From: Roseomonas mucosa
Lineage (GTDB): Bacteria; Pseudomonadota; Alphaproteobacteria; Acetobacterales; Acetobacteraceae
DNA length: 58,351 bases
Direction of reading: 5' to 3'
Assembly (NCBI GenBank): GCA_945878375.1
Contig: CAMDWG010000021.1
Span: forward strand, 1 to 58,351
The notes under the pieces are model-generated. The model had not been told where the DNA came from and ran no database searches. It saw only the letters and a list, made by a program, of their open reading frames with translations. Numbering within the stretch: the stretch's first letter is position 1; every line of letters begins with the position of its first letter. Positions 28,011 to 35,890 of the stretch are shown in pieces. The translations under genes were made by a program, and so were the position numbers.

Positions 28011-28621
28011 CCCAACGGCGCCAGGCTCGGCTTCATGAAGGCCTTGTTGTAGCCGGTGACCACGCCCGTCTCGTCGTCATAGCCGTGGCGGTGGTCCAGC
28101 ACCTCCAGCGCCAGGCCGTACATGTGGAGGTGACGCGTGGGCCCGCTGCCGGTGGTGTGGATGGAGTGGATGTCCTCCGGCATCAGGCAGATCCCCCGCC
28201 CGGGCTCCACCATCACCTCCTCACGCAGCCGCAATTCGCAGCGGGCGGGGTCGGTGCCGTCATCGGTCCGCTCATAGACCTTGTTCAGCTCCTGCCCCTC
28301 CACCGCGACGACGACGGCCCAGGTGGTGTGGTCATGCGGCTTGGTCGCGTTCCCCGGGTTGAGCGCGTTCATGTAGAGCGCGAAGCGGTGATCCGAATCC
28401 TGCTGCAGGAAATAGCGGTTGCCGCCCTTCTCACCGGGGGGCGGCGGCGGGAAATGGGCGGAGGGGAACAGGTGCTCCTGCGCCGCCAGCGCCAGCAATT
28501 CCGCGCGGATCGCCTCCAGCGCCGGGCGGGTCACGCCCTGCGCGGTCTCAATGGCGCGGATGCGATCCACGGTGGCGGCGACTGCCGCCGCGCGGGCGGC
28601 CGAGACATCGGTGGGGTTCAT
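28007..28621 (-). CDS. Cupin-fold thiol dioxygenase (cysteine dioxygenase family)
   Basis: The 204-residue protein has the iron-binding cupin motifs of the cysteine/mercaptopropionate dioxygenase family: KPHDHTTWAVV with two metal-ligand histidines, and a later histidine in PEDIHSIH, followed by TRHLHMYG. Such enzymes oxidise a thiol (cysteine or 3-mercaptopropionate) to the sulfinic acid. ATG 28621 is preceded by GGAGGACCCGCACC, deciding the start; upstream frame is unconserved. It is the first gene of a minus-strand group with the rhodanese and comF. Substrate cannot be fixed from sequence alone. Confidence 0.85.
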   Translation of the reverse strand: MNPTDVSAARAAAVAATVDRIRAIETAQGVTRPALEAIRAELLALAAQEHLFPSAHFPPPPPGEKGGNRYFLQQDSDHRFALYMNALNPGNATKPHDHTTWAVVVAVEGQELNKVYERTDDGTDPARCELRLREEVMVEPGRGICLMPEDIHSIHTTGSGPTRHLHMYGLALEVLDHRHGYDDETGVVTGYNKAFMKPSLAPLG

Positions 28622-28697
28622 GGTGCGGGTCCTCCTGCCTTGTGTTGAAAGCCTACTCCCGCTTGTCCAGGGCGCGAAGCGGGCGCATCTGCCTGGC

Positions 28698-29582
28698 ATG
28701 GATCAGATGCATGTCTTCGACCGGTCCCTGGTCCGGCTGAGGCGCGACCGGGCGGCGGCGACGATGCACGCCGTCGCCCCGATCCTGGAGGATTGCGCGG
28801 ACCGGCTGCTCGACCGGCTGGACGACACCACCCGCCGTTTCACCCGCGCGCTCGACCTCGGTGGGCGGGGCGTGGTGGCGCCCAGGCTGGCCGCGCGGGG
28901 CATTCCCTTCGTGGTCTCGGCCGACCTGTCCCCGGCGATGGCGGCCAGGGCCGGGGGCCTGCCGGTGGCGGCGGATGAGGAAGTCCTGCCCTTCGCCCCC
29001 GGAAGCTTCGACCTGGTGGTGGCCAGCCTGTCCCTGCATTGGATCAACGACCTGCCCGGCGCGCTGATCCAGATCCGCCAGGCCCTGGCGCCGGATGGGC
29101 TGTTCCTGGCCTCGATCCCCGGCCTCGGCACCCTCCAGCCGCTGCGGGAGGCGCTGGCGGAAGCCGAGGCCAGCCTGCGCGGCGGGCTTTCGCCCCGCGT
29201 GTCACCCTTCCCGGAATTGCGGGATGCGGCGGGGCTGCTGCAACGGGCCGGCTTCGCCCTGCCGGTCGCGGATGTGGAGGATGTGGCGATCGCCTGGCGC
29301 AGCGCGATGGGCCTGTTCGCGGATCTGCGCGCGGCGGGGGAGGGCAATGCGGTGCTCGCCGCCGACCGGCGGACCCCGCCCCGCGCCCTGTTCCCGATGG
29401 CCGCCGCGCGGCTGCCGGCGGGGGAGGAAGGGATCGCGCCAGGGCTGCGGCTGATCATGCTGACCGGCTGGGCCCCGCACGAAAGCCAGCAGCAGCCCGC
29501 CCGCCCCGGCAGCGCCACCCACCGGCTGGCCGACGCGCTCGGGACGGTGGAGCGGAAGGCGGGGGAGAAGCCGGGCCACTAA
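28698..29582 (+). CDS. SAM-dependent methyltransferase, BioC/NDUFAF5-like
   Basis: The 294-residue class I methyltransferase begins MDQMHVFDRSLVRLRRDRAA, typical of the alphaproteobacterial relatives of mitochondrial NDUFAF5. It has a SAM region at ALDLGGRGVVAP, an acidic VVSADLSPAMA motif, and the LVVASLSLHWINDLPGALIQI motif characteristic of this group. NDUFAF5 hydroxylates an arginine in complex I subunit NDUFS7, while BioC methylates malonyl-ACP; which applies here is open. It is divergent from the thiol dioxygenase. A second ATG three codons later (28707) is possible. Confidence 0.82.
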   Translation: MDQMHVFDRSLVRLRRDRAAATMHAVAPILEDCADRLLDRLDDTTRRFTRALDLGGRGVVAPRLAARGIPFVVSADLSPAMAARAGGLPVAADEEVLPFAPGSFDLVVASLSLHWINDLPGALIQIRQALAPDGLFLASIPGLGTLQPLREALAEAEASLRGGLSPRVSPFPELRDAAGLLQRAGFALPVADVEDVAIAWRSAMGLFADLRAAGEGNAVLAADRRTPPRALFPMAAARLPAGEEGIAPGLRLIMLTGWAPHESQQQPARPGSATHRLADALGTVERKAGEKPGH

Positions 29583-29686
29583 CCGGCCCCGCCAAGCCCT
29601 AGCACCAGCCTTGCCTTGCAACCCGCGCCCCCCGCGCGCATCTTCTGTGCTTCCCCCAGGCGCCACCGACGGATATTCCACTCCCC

Positions 29687-30493
29687 ATGGAGCAGCAGGG
29701 CGGCGAATCCCGCCGAATCACCATCCACACCCCCGAGGATTTCGAGGGGATGCGACGCGCGGGCCGTCTGGCCGCCGAGACGCTCGACATGATCACCCCG
29801 CATGTGAAGCCGGGGATCACGACCGAGCAGATCGACCGCATCATCCACGACTTCACCCTGGCGAACCACGCGATCCCGGCGACGCTGGGCTACCGCGGCT
29901 ACACCAAGTCGTCCTGCACCTCGATCAACCATGTGGTCTGCCACGGCATCCCCGGGGAACGGGTGCTGGCCGATGGCGACATCATCAACATCGACGTCAC
30001 CGTCATTTTCGATGGCTGGCACGGCGACACCAGCCGGATGTACGCAGTGGGCAATGCGTCCACCAAGGCGCGGCTGCTGATGGATGTGACCTATGAATCG
30101 ATGATGCGCGGCATCGCGGCGATCCGCCCTGGCGCCACGCTCGGCGATATCGGCCACGCCATCCAGTCCTTCGTGGAGAAGCACCGCTTCTCCGTCGTGC
30201 GGGATTTCTGCGGCCACGGGATCGGGCGGCGCTTCCACGAACCGCCGAACGTGCTGCATTTCGGCCGCCCCGGCGAAGGCCCCGCCCTCAAGCCCGGCAT
30301 GTTCTTCACCGTGGAGCCGATGGTGAATGCCGGCCGGCCGGAGGTGAAGATCCTCGACGATGGCTGGACCGCCGTGACGCGGGACCGGAGCCTCTCGGCG
30401 CAGTTCGAGCATATGGTCGGCGTGACGGAAGATGGGGTGGAGATCTTCACCATCTCCCCCGCCGGCCTGCACCGCCCGCCCTATAGCGGCTGA
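29687..30493 (+). CDS. map: Methionine aminopeptidase type I
   Basis: This metalloenzyme removes the initiator methionine from new proteins. The 268-residue sequence has the substrate His in VVCHGIPGE, the metal ligands in NIDVTVIFDGWHGDTSR, CGHGIGRRFHEPP, FTVEPM and AQFEHMVGVTE. There is no N-terminal zinc-finger extension, so it is type Ia. It is a single gene with a gap of about 150 bases before the next. Confidence 0.97.
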   Translation: MEQQGGESRRITIHTPEDFEGMRRAGRLAAETLDMITPHVKPGITTEQIDRIIHDFTLANHAIPATLGYRGYTKSSCTSINHVVCHGIPGERVLADGDIINIDVTVIFDGWHGDTSRMYAVGNASTKARLLMDVTYESMMRGIAAIRPGATLGDIGHAIQSFVEKHRFSVVRDFCGHGIGRRFHEPPNVLHFGRPGEGPALKPGMFFTVEPMVNAGRPEVKILDDGWTAVTRDRSLSAQFEHMVGVTEDGVEIFTISPAGLHRPPYSG

Positions 30494-30510
30494 TCCCAGG
30501 CAGGGAACGT

Positions 30511-30570
30511 CACTCGCAAGGGTTGTGTTGAAGCGCGCATTGCGTGCATTCTCATCACCTCGCCAGGTGG
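30511..30570 (+). repeat. Flanking repeat, left copy (before the DUF2306 gene)
   Basis: About 60 bases starting CACTCGC..AGGGTT and GAAGC resemble 31045-31104 on the other side of the DUF2306 gene. The shared exact core is CGCATTGCGTGCAT (30536-30549 and 31072-31085). The copies differ by small insertions. Confidence 0.6.
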
Positions 30571-30645
30571 TCAGCACACGCGTTGCCGGGCGGGCCTTCC
30601 AACAGGGCAATCGCGGTCGCGAGGCGCCCTTGGGAGTAATCTTCA

Positions 30646-31044
30646 ATGTCACTCAGCCCGCTTCTGACTGCGCCAACCATCGTGCAGATGCATGTCGCAG
30701 CTGCGCTCGCGGCGCTTGTCCTGGGCGCGATCCAATTCGCCGCGCCCAAGGGCACGCTGCCTCACCGCGCCCTTGGCTGGATATGGGTGGCGCTGATGGC
30801 CGGTGTCGCGCTGTCCTCCTTCTGGATCAGCGGTGTGGCGGGGCCGGGGCGCTGGAGTTGGATCCACGTCGTCTCCGCCTTCACCCTGCTCACCCTGGGT
30901 GCCGCCGTGCTGCATGCGCGGCGCGGCCGGGTCCGGGCGCATCGGTCCGCCATGCTTGGACTGTTCATGGGGGCGCTGGTGATCACCGGCGGCTTCACCC
31001 TGCTGCCGGGCCGAATCATGGGCGCCGTCATCTTCGGCTGGTAA
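30646..31044 (+). CDS. DUF2306 small membrane protein
   Basis: The 132-residue protein has four predicted membrane helices (about 10-30, 43-62, 70-88, 105-127) and the DUF2306 hallmark histidines (MHVAAALAALVLGAIQF, LPHRALGWIWVALM, WIHVVSAFTLL, RAHRSAMLGL). The conserved His residues on membrane segments recall haem or metal binding, but no function is established. It is flanked on both sides by a roughly 60-base near-repeat, which may mark its insertion or a shared promoter. Confidence 0.8.
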   Translation: MSLSPLLTAPTIVQMHVAAALAALVLGAIQFAAPKGTLPHRALGWIWVALMAGVALSSFWISGVAGPGRWSWIHVVSAFTLLTLGAAVLHARRGRVRAHRSAMLGLFMGALVITGGFTLLPGRIMGAVIFGW

Positions 31045-31104
31045 CACTCGCGCCAGGGTTGAAGCGGCACACGCATTGCGTGCATGTTAGCCTCCCCGCG
31101 AGGC
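31045..31104 (+). repeat. Flanking repeat, right copy (before radC)
   Basis: This is the partner of 30511-30570; it begins at the first base after the DUF2306 stop codon and ends just before the radC start. A promoter-like TTGAAG lies 18 bases before CATGTT, so the repeat may be a promoter duplicated together with the gene. This is inference only. Confidence 0.55.
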
Positions 31105-31111
31105 AGGCAGG

Positions 31112-31852
31112 ATGCGCCGCAAACCCCAACTCTCCGAGGCTTCGCCCGGCTTCTTTGGCGCGCCCCCGGCCGAGGAGACCCGCCCCGGCCATCTCGGCCA
31201 TCGCGACCGGGTGCGGGAGAGGCTGCTGACCCGGGGCGCCGAGGCGCTGGCCGATTACGAGATCCTGGAAGTCCTGCTCTTCGCCAACTACCCGCGCGAG
31301 GACACCAAGCCGATCGCCAAGGCGCTGATCGAGCGCTTCGGCAGCCTGGCCAGCGTGCTCGTCGCAAGCGCCGAGGAGCTGCAGGAGGTCAAGCGCGTCG
31401 GCCCCGGCGCCGCCAGCACCATCAAGGCCGCCCAGGCCGCCGCGCTGCACATGCTGCGCGCGGAGGTGAAGGACCAGCCGCTTCTCAACAACTGGGACCG
31501 GCTGACCGGCTACCTCCACGCTGCCATGGCGCGGGAGCCGATCGAGCAGTTCCGCGTGCTGTTCCTCGACACCCGCAACCGCCTGATCGCCGACGAGAAA
31601 CAGGCGCGCGGCACGGTAAACCACACCCCCGTCTACCCGCGGGAAGTGGTGAAGCGGTGCCTCGACCTCGGCGCCACCGCCATCATCCTGGTCCACAACC
31701 ACCCGAGCGGCGACCCCACCCCGTCCCGCGCCGATATCGAGATGACGGCGGAGGTGAAGGCGGCCGCCGGCGCGCTCGGCATCGTGCTGCACGACCACCT
31801 CATCATCGGCAATGGCCGCCAATTGTCCTTCCGGCGCGAGGGGCTGCTGTAG
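31112..31852 (+). CDS. radC: RadC family JAMM/MPN+ protein
   Basis: The 246-residue protein has an N-terminal helix-hairpin-helix region (GHRDRVRERLL, LEVLLFANYPREDTKPIAKALIERFG, VGPGAASTIKAA) and a C-terminal JAMM metalloprotease-like fold with HNHPSGDPTPSRAD and a conserved upstream Glu in VLFLDTRNRLI. Family members were once linked to DNA repair, a role later disputed, and the enzymatic target is unknown. Length is typical. Confidence 0.94.
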   Translation: MRRKPQLSEASPGFFGAPPAEETRPGHLGHRDRVRERLLTRGAEALADYEILEVLLFANYPREDTKPIAKALIERFGSLASVLVASAEELQEVKRVGPGAASTIKAAQAAALHMLRAEVKDQPLLNNWDRLTGYLHAAMAREPIEQFRVLFLDTRNRLIADEKQARGTVNHTPVYPREVVKRCLDLGATAIILVHNHPSGDPTPSRADIEMTAEVKAAAGALGIVLHDHLIIGNGRQLSFRREGLL

Positions 31853-31854
31853 CC

Positions 31855-31899
31855 ATCGACCGGGGCGCGATTGACCGGGGCGCGATTGACCGGGGCGCG
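31855..31899. repeat. Perfect 15-bp tandem repeat, three units
   Basis: Three units of ATTGACCGGGGCGCG (the first has ATCG) occupy 31855-31899 between radC and the protease gene. The unit length preserves reading frame. The array lies 26-70 bases before the protease start and could affect its translation. Confidence 0.8.
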
Positions 31900-31924
31900 G
31901 CGATCCCGGCATGGTCCATCCGCG

Positions 31925-32749
31925 ATGCGCCGCCCCATGCTGTTCCTTGTCGTACTGGCCGGCCTCGCCGGCGGAATGCTGGCGCCCAACGCGCTCGGCC
32001 AGGCCGCGCCCGGCGGCTTCCCCCCGCTGCCGACGCAGAAACCGCCCCCGCTGCCGGCCCAGGGCGCCGCCGCCCAGCCCGGCAAGCCCGGCCCGCCGCC
32101 GGCCGGATCCACCGGCCGCGTCCTGTCCACCGGCACCGGCTTCGTCGTCGCGGCGGGCCGCGCGCTGACCAACCACCATGTCATCGAGGATTGCCGCGGC
32201 GGCGTCCAACTTCGCAACGCCGCCGGGCGCGACATGGCCGTGCGGGTCCTGGCCTCCGACCCCCAGCGCGACCTCGCGCTGCTCGAAGTGCCGGCCGAGG
32301 CCGGCCCGCCGCTGCCCTTCCGGCGCGAAGGCAGCAACGTGCGGCGCGGGGAAGGCGTGGTGACCTATGGCTTCCCGCTCTCGGGCATCCTGTCCTCCGG
32401 CCCGACGCTGACGACGGGGGAGGTCTCGGCGCTGGCCGGGCTCGGCGACGATGCCAGCCAGTTCCAGATCAGCGCGCCGGTGCAGCCGGGCAATTCGGGC
32501 GGGCCGCTGCTCGACATGGGCGGCACCGTGGTGGGCGTCATCGTGTCCAAGCTGAACGCGCAGCGCGTGGCGCAGCAGACCGGCGACATCCCGCAGAATG
32601 TGAACTTCGCGGTGAAGGGGACGGAGGCGTTGGATTTCCTGCGCCGCAACGGCGTATCGCCCCGCTTCGGCAACGCCACCACCCGCACCGCGCCCGAGGT
32701 GGGGGAGATCGCGCATCCCTCCACCCTGTTCCTGCGCTGCCTGGGGTAG
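31925..32749 (+). CDS. Secreted trypsin-like serine protease
   Basis: The 274-residue protein starts with a signal peptide (MRRPMLFLVVLAGLAGGMLAP, cleavage probably after ALGQA). A Pro/Gly-rich linker precedes a trypsin-like (S1/DegP-type) domain with the complete triad: His in LTNHHVIEDC, Asp in SDPQRDLALLEV and Ser in QPGNSGGPLLD. No PDZ domain follows, unlike DegP. It likely acts in the periplasm or outside. ATG 31925 is used because the upstream frame reads through the 15-bp repeat array. Confidence 0.9.
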   Translation: MRRPMLFLVVLAGLAGGMLAPNALGQAAPGGFPPLPTQKPPPLPAQGAAAQPGKPGPPPAGSTGRVLSTGTGFVVAAGRALTNHHVIEDCRGGVQLRNAAGRDMAVRVLASDPQRDLALLEVPAEAGPPLPFRREGSNVRRGEGVVTYGFPLSGILSSGPTLTTGEVSALAGLGDDASQFQISAPVQPGNSGGPLLDMGGTVVGVIVSKLNAQRVAQQTGDIPQNVNFAVKGTEALDFLRRNGVSPRFGNATTRTAPEVGEIAHPSTLFLRCLG

Positions 32750-32763
32750 CGCCCGCCGGGCGC
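32749..32763. terminator. Short hairpin between convergent genes
   Basis: GCGCCC-GCC-GGGCGC forms a 6-bp perfect stem with a 3-base loop, beginning at the last base of the protease stop codon and ending before the convergent hydrolase stop. It is a candidate terminator but short and without a U-tract. Confidence 0.45.
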
Positions 32764-32770
32764 GCCGCCA

Positions 32771-33490
32771 TCACCGCGAAGCGCTGTCGCCGGCCTCCAG
32801 CCAGTCCCGCAGAAGCAGGGTCACCGCGCCCGGCGTCTCCATCGGCGGCAGGTGACCCGCGCCGGGGATGCGGGCGAGCCGCGCGCCGGGGATGCCGGCC
32901 GCCATCTCCTCCGCCAGATGGGGCGGGGTCAGCGCATCCTCGTCCCCGACGCCCACCAGGGTGGGCACGGCGATGGCGGCCAGGTCCGGGCGGCTGTCCG
33001 GGCGGTGCATGATCGCGCGCTGCTGGCGGTGGAAGGCGGGCCGGCCCACCCGCTCGGCCATCGCCATCACCTCCGCGCCCAGCGGCCCGGCGACATGGGC
33101 GGGCGCGAGCAGCTGCGGCAGCAGCCGCGGCGTGACGCCCCGGAACATCCCGCTTTCGGACAGCGACAGCAGCCCGCGCCGCCGCCGCGTCTGCTCCGGC
33201 GTGTCGGGGCGGGCGGAGGTGTCGAACAGCGCCAGCCGCGCCACCCGCCCGGGCGCGCGGCGCATGACCTCGAAGGCCACATAGCCGCCCATGGACAGGC
33301 CGCAGACCGAAAGCCGCGCCGCCGCCGGCAGGGCGCGCAGGGCACGTTCCGCCATGCCGCCCAGGCTGTCGTCATGGGTCAGGTCGGCGACGACGCAGCG
33401 CGTCCCGGCCAGGGCCTCCACCTGGTCGCGCCAAAGCCGCCCGTCGCAGAGCAGGCCGGGGAGGAACAGCAGCACATCCGTCTCTCGCAT
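32771..33490 (-). CDS. Alpha/beta hydrolase
   Basis: The 239-residue cytoplasmic alpha/beta-hydrolase has the nucleophile elbow GLSMGG, an acid in GVGDEDALTPP and a catalytic His in GAGHLPPMETP. It begins MRETDVLLFLPGLLCDGRLW, which suggests a small-molecule esterase or lactonase of the MhpC/BioH type. The substrate is unknown. ATG 33490 is preferred over the longer frame to 33580, which is unconserved. It is divergent from the helicase gene. Confidence 0.86.
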   Translation of the reverse strand: MRETDVLLFLPGLLCDGRLWRDQVEALAGTRCVVADLTHDDSLGGMAERALRALPAAARLSVCGLSMGGYVAFEVMRRAPGRVARLALFDTSARPDTPEQTRRRRGLLSLSESGMFRGVTPRLLPQLLAPAHVAGPLGAEVMAMAERVGRPAFHRQQRAIMHRPDSRPDLAAIAVPTLVGVGDEDALTPPHLAEEMAAGIPGARLARIPGAGHLPPMETPGAVTLLLRDWLEAGDSASR

Positions 33491-33721
33491 GCGCGCAGCC
33501 TGCGATGGCCGGTCCGGACAGGGCAAGGGGCCGTCGGGCGGCGAAACTTGATTTCCAACGCGCCTCGGCGCATATGCCAAACGGCTGGACTAGGTTCCGC
33601 GCGCATCTTGTTGCGCCCACGGAGCACCGCCCGCACGGAGTACGGGACAGCACGGCCCCCCTTCCGGGCCCATCCCGGACCCGAACGAGAGCCGACCAGA
33701 GAGCTGATCAGAGACGCCACG

Positions 33722-35773
33722 TTGAACCATCCGAGTGACGCGACCGCCCCGCGCGCGGCCGAGCCCGAGCACACCGAAACGCAGGCCGAGCCGGCAATCG
33801 CCGCCCCCGCCGCGACCGAGGACATGACGCCGGCCGATGCCGCGCCGGTGCCGGCGCCCAGCGCCCACGCCCCGGACGGGGCGGAGACCACCGCACGGTC
33901 CGAGGGTGAAGGCGCCGCCGAGGCCGATTCCGGCGCGCGCGACGAAGACCCGGACGACGACCGGGACTACGACGCGTACGACGAGGACGAGGACGGCCCG
34001 AGCGAGGAAGACGAAAAGCTCGCCGAGGAAGCCGCGAAGACCACCTTCGCCGATCTCGGCCTGTCGGAGCCGATCCTGCGCGCCGTCGCCGAATCCGGCT
34101 ACCTCTACCCCACCCCGATCCAGGAACAGGCGATCCCCATCGTGCTGATGGGTCGCGACGTCATGGGCGTGGCGCAGACCGGCACCGGCAAGACCGCCGG
34201 CTTCACCCTGCCGATGCTCGACATCCTGGCCGGTACGCGCGCCAAGGCCCGCATGCCGCGTTCCCTGATCCTGGAGCCGACGCGCGAACTGGCCCTGCAG
34301 GTGGCCGAGCAGTTCGTGAAGTACGGCAAGCACCTGAACCTGAACCACGCGCTGCTGATCGGCGGCGAGAGCATGAACGACCAGCGCGACGTGCTCGAAA
34401 AGGGCGTGGACGTGCTGATCGCCACACCGGGCCGTCTGCTCGATCTGTTCGATCGCGGCCGCGTGCTGCTGGCGGATTGCAAGGTGCTCGTCATCGACGA
34501 GGCCGACCGGATGCTCGACATGGGCTTCATCCCCGATGTCGAGAAGATCGTCTCCTTCCTGCCGAAGCTGCGGCAGACGCTGTTCTTCTCCGCCACCATG
34601 GCGCCCGAGATCCGGCGGCTGGCCGATGCCTTCCTGCAGAACCCGCGGGAGATCAGCGTCTCCCGCGCCGCTTCCGTCGCGGTGACCATCACGACGGGCC
34701 TGGTCTGGGTGCGCGAACTCGACAAGCGCGAAGCGCTGCGCCGCCTGCTGCGGGCCGAAGCCGTGCAGAACGCGCTGATCTTCTGCAACCGCAAGGTCGA
34801 TGTCGATATCCTCTACAAGTCGCTCAAGAAACACGGCTTCTCGGTCGGCGCGCTGCATGGGGACATGGAACAGTCGGCGCGCTTCGCCACGCTGAACCGC
34901 TTCAAGGCCGGCGACATCAAGCTGCTGGTCTGTTCCGACGTCGCGGCGCGCGGCCTCGACATCGGCGGGCTGTCGCATGTGTTCAACTTCGACATCCCCT
35001 TCCATGCCGAGGACTACGTCCACCGCATCGGCCGCACCGGCCGCGCGGGACGCCAGGGCCACGCCTACACGCTCTGCGCGCCGGAAGATGCGAAGTCGCT
35101 TGCCGCGATCGAGAAGCTGACCGGCACCCCGATCCCCCGCATGGAAATCGAAGGCCTCGATCCCGTGACGGCGGAGGAGATCGCCGAAGGCGCCAAGGCC
35201 CGTCGCGGGCGTGGCGGCAAGGTGATGGGCCGGGGCGGTGATCGCGGTGGTGACCGTGGTGGCGACCGTGGGCGGGGCCGCCGCGACGGCGGCCCGCGCC
35301 GGGACGACCGCGCGGCCGATGCGCCGCGCGAACCGCGCGCGCCGGCCGATCTGGACGAAGCCGCCCCCGCGCCGCGGGAAGGCCGCGCGCCGGATGCGCG
35401 CCGGGATGGCCGCCGCGACCAGCCGCGCCGGGACGACCGCCGCCCGCGCCGGGACGACCGCGCCGGGGACCATCCGCGCGAGGATCGCCCCGCCGGGCCG
35501 CGCGAGGACCGCGCAGCTGCGCCGCGACGTGACGACCGCGCGCCCTCTCGGCGGGATGACGACCGCGCGCCTGCCATGCGTGACGATCACCGCCGCGACG
35601 ATCACCGCCGGGGCGACAACCGGCGGGAAGACTATCGCCGCGACCGCCGCGACGATCTCGGCCCGTCCGTGCGCGGCTTCGGCGATGCCGTGCCCGCCTT
35701 CATGACGATCCCGATCCCCCGCCCCCGCCGCGAGGCCCCCGGCGCGCCGGAGACCGAGGCCGAGGCGGCCTGA
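33722..35773 (+). CDS. DEAD-box RNA helicase with long disordered ends
   Basis: The core (about residues 105-480 of 683) has the Q-motif region FADLGLSEPILRAV with YPTPIQEQAIP, Walker A AQTGTGKT, VIDEADRMLDMGF, FSATMAP and HRIGRTGRAG, matching RhlE-type helicases that remodel rRNA and mRNA. The first roughly 100 residues are Ala/Pro/Glu/Asp-rich (DEDPDDDRDYDAYDEDEDG). The last roughly 190 are an Arg/Asp/Gly-rich tail with RGGDRGGDRG and repeated RRDDR units. Such tails bind RNA and drive condensates in other helicases (established); here it is inference. The start is uncertain: TTG 33722 marks where acidic protein-like composition begins, and ATG 33824 is an alternative. No good ribosome binding site is seen at either. 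Confidence 0.9.
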   Translation: MNHPSDATAPRAAEPEHTETQAEPAIAAPAATEDMTPADAAPVPAPSAHAPDGAETTARSEGEGAAEADSGARDEDPDDDRDYDAYDEDEDGPSEEDEKLAEEAAKTTFADLGLSEPILRAVAESGYLYPTPIQEQAIPIVLMGRDVMGVAQTGTGKTAGFTLPMLDILAGTRAKARMPRSLILEPTRELALQVAEQFVKYGKHLNLNHALLIGGESMNDQRDVLEKGVDVLIATPGRLLDLFDRGRVLLADCKVLVIDEADRMLDMGFIPDVEKIVSFLPKLRQTLFFSATMAPEIRRLADAFLQNPREISVSRAASVAVTITTGLVWVRELDKREALRRLLRAEAVQNALIFCNRKVDVDILYKSLKKHGFSVGALHGDMEQSARFATLNRFKAGDIKLLVCSDVAARGLDIGGLSHVFNFDIPFHAEDYVHRIGRTGRAGRQGHAYTLCAPEDAKSLAAIEKLTGTPIPRMEIEGLDPVTAEEIAEGAKARRGRGGKVMGRGGDRGGDRGGDRGRGRRDGGPRRDDRAADAPREPRAPADLDEAAPAPREGRAPDARRDGRRDQPRRDDRRPRRDDRAGDHPREDRPAGPREDRAAAPRRDDRAPSRRDDDRAPAMRDDHRRDDHRRGDNRREDYRRDRRDDLGPSVRGFGDAVPAFMTIPIPRPRREAPGAPETEAEAA

Positions 35774-35779
35774 CGGATC

Positions 35780-35798
35780 GTCAGGGACGATCCCTGAC
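35780..35798. terminator. Perfect 8-bp hairpin after the helicase gene
   Basis: GTCAGGGA-CGA-TCCCTGAC is a perfect stem-loop 5 bases after the helicase stop codon. It forms the first of a pair of hairpins and probably terminates the helicase transcript. Confidence 0.6.
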
Positions 35799-35802
35799 CG
35801 AT

Positions 35803-35823
35803 GGTTGCCCAATGCGGGCAACC
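35803..35823. terminator. Second perfect 8-bp hairpin before the acyl-CoA dehydrogenase gene
   Basis: GGTTGCCC-AATGC-GGGCAACC lies 4 bases after the first hairpin. Together they form a tandem structure about 65-110 bases before the next start codon; a terminator for the helicase or a leader structure of the dehydrogenase mRNA are both possible. Confidence 0.5.
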
Positions 35824-35890
35824 ACCTAGATTGCGGCGAGCAGACCCGAGCCGCGGCCACCCTCTCCGGCCGCGCCCCAGGAGGAACCCG

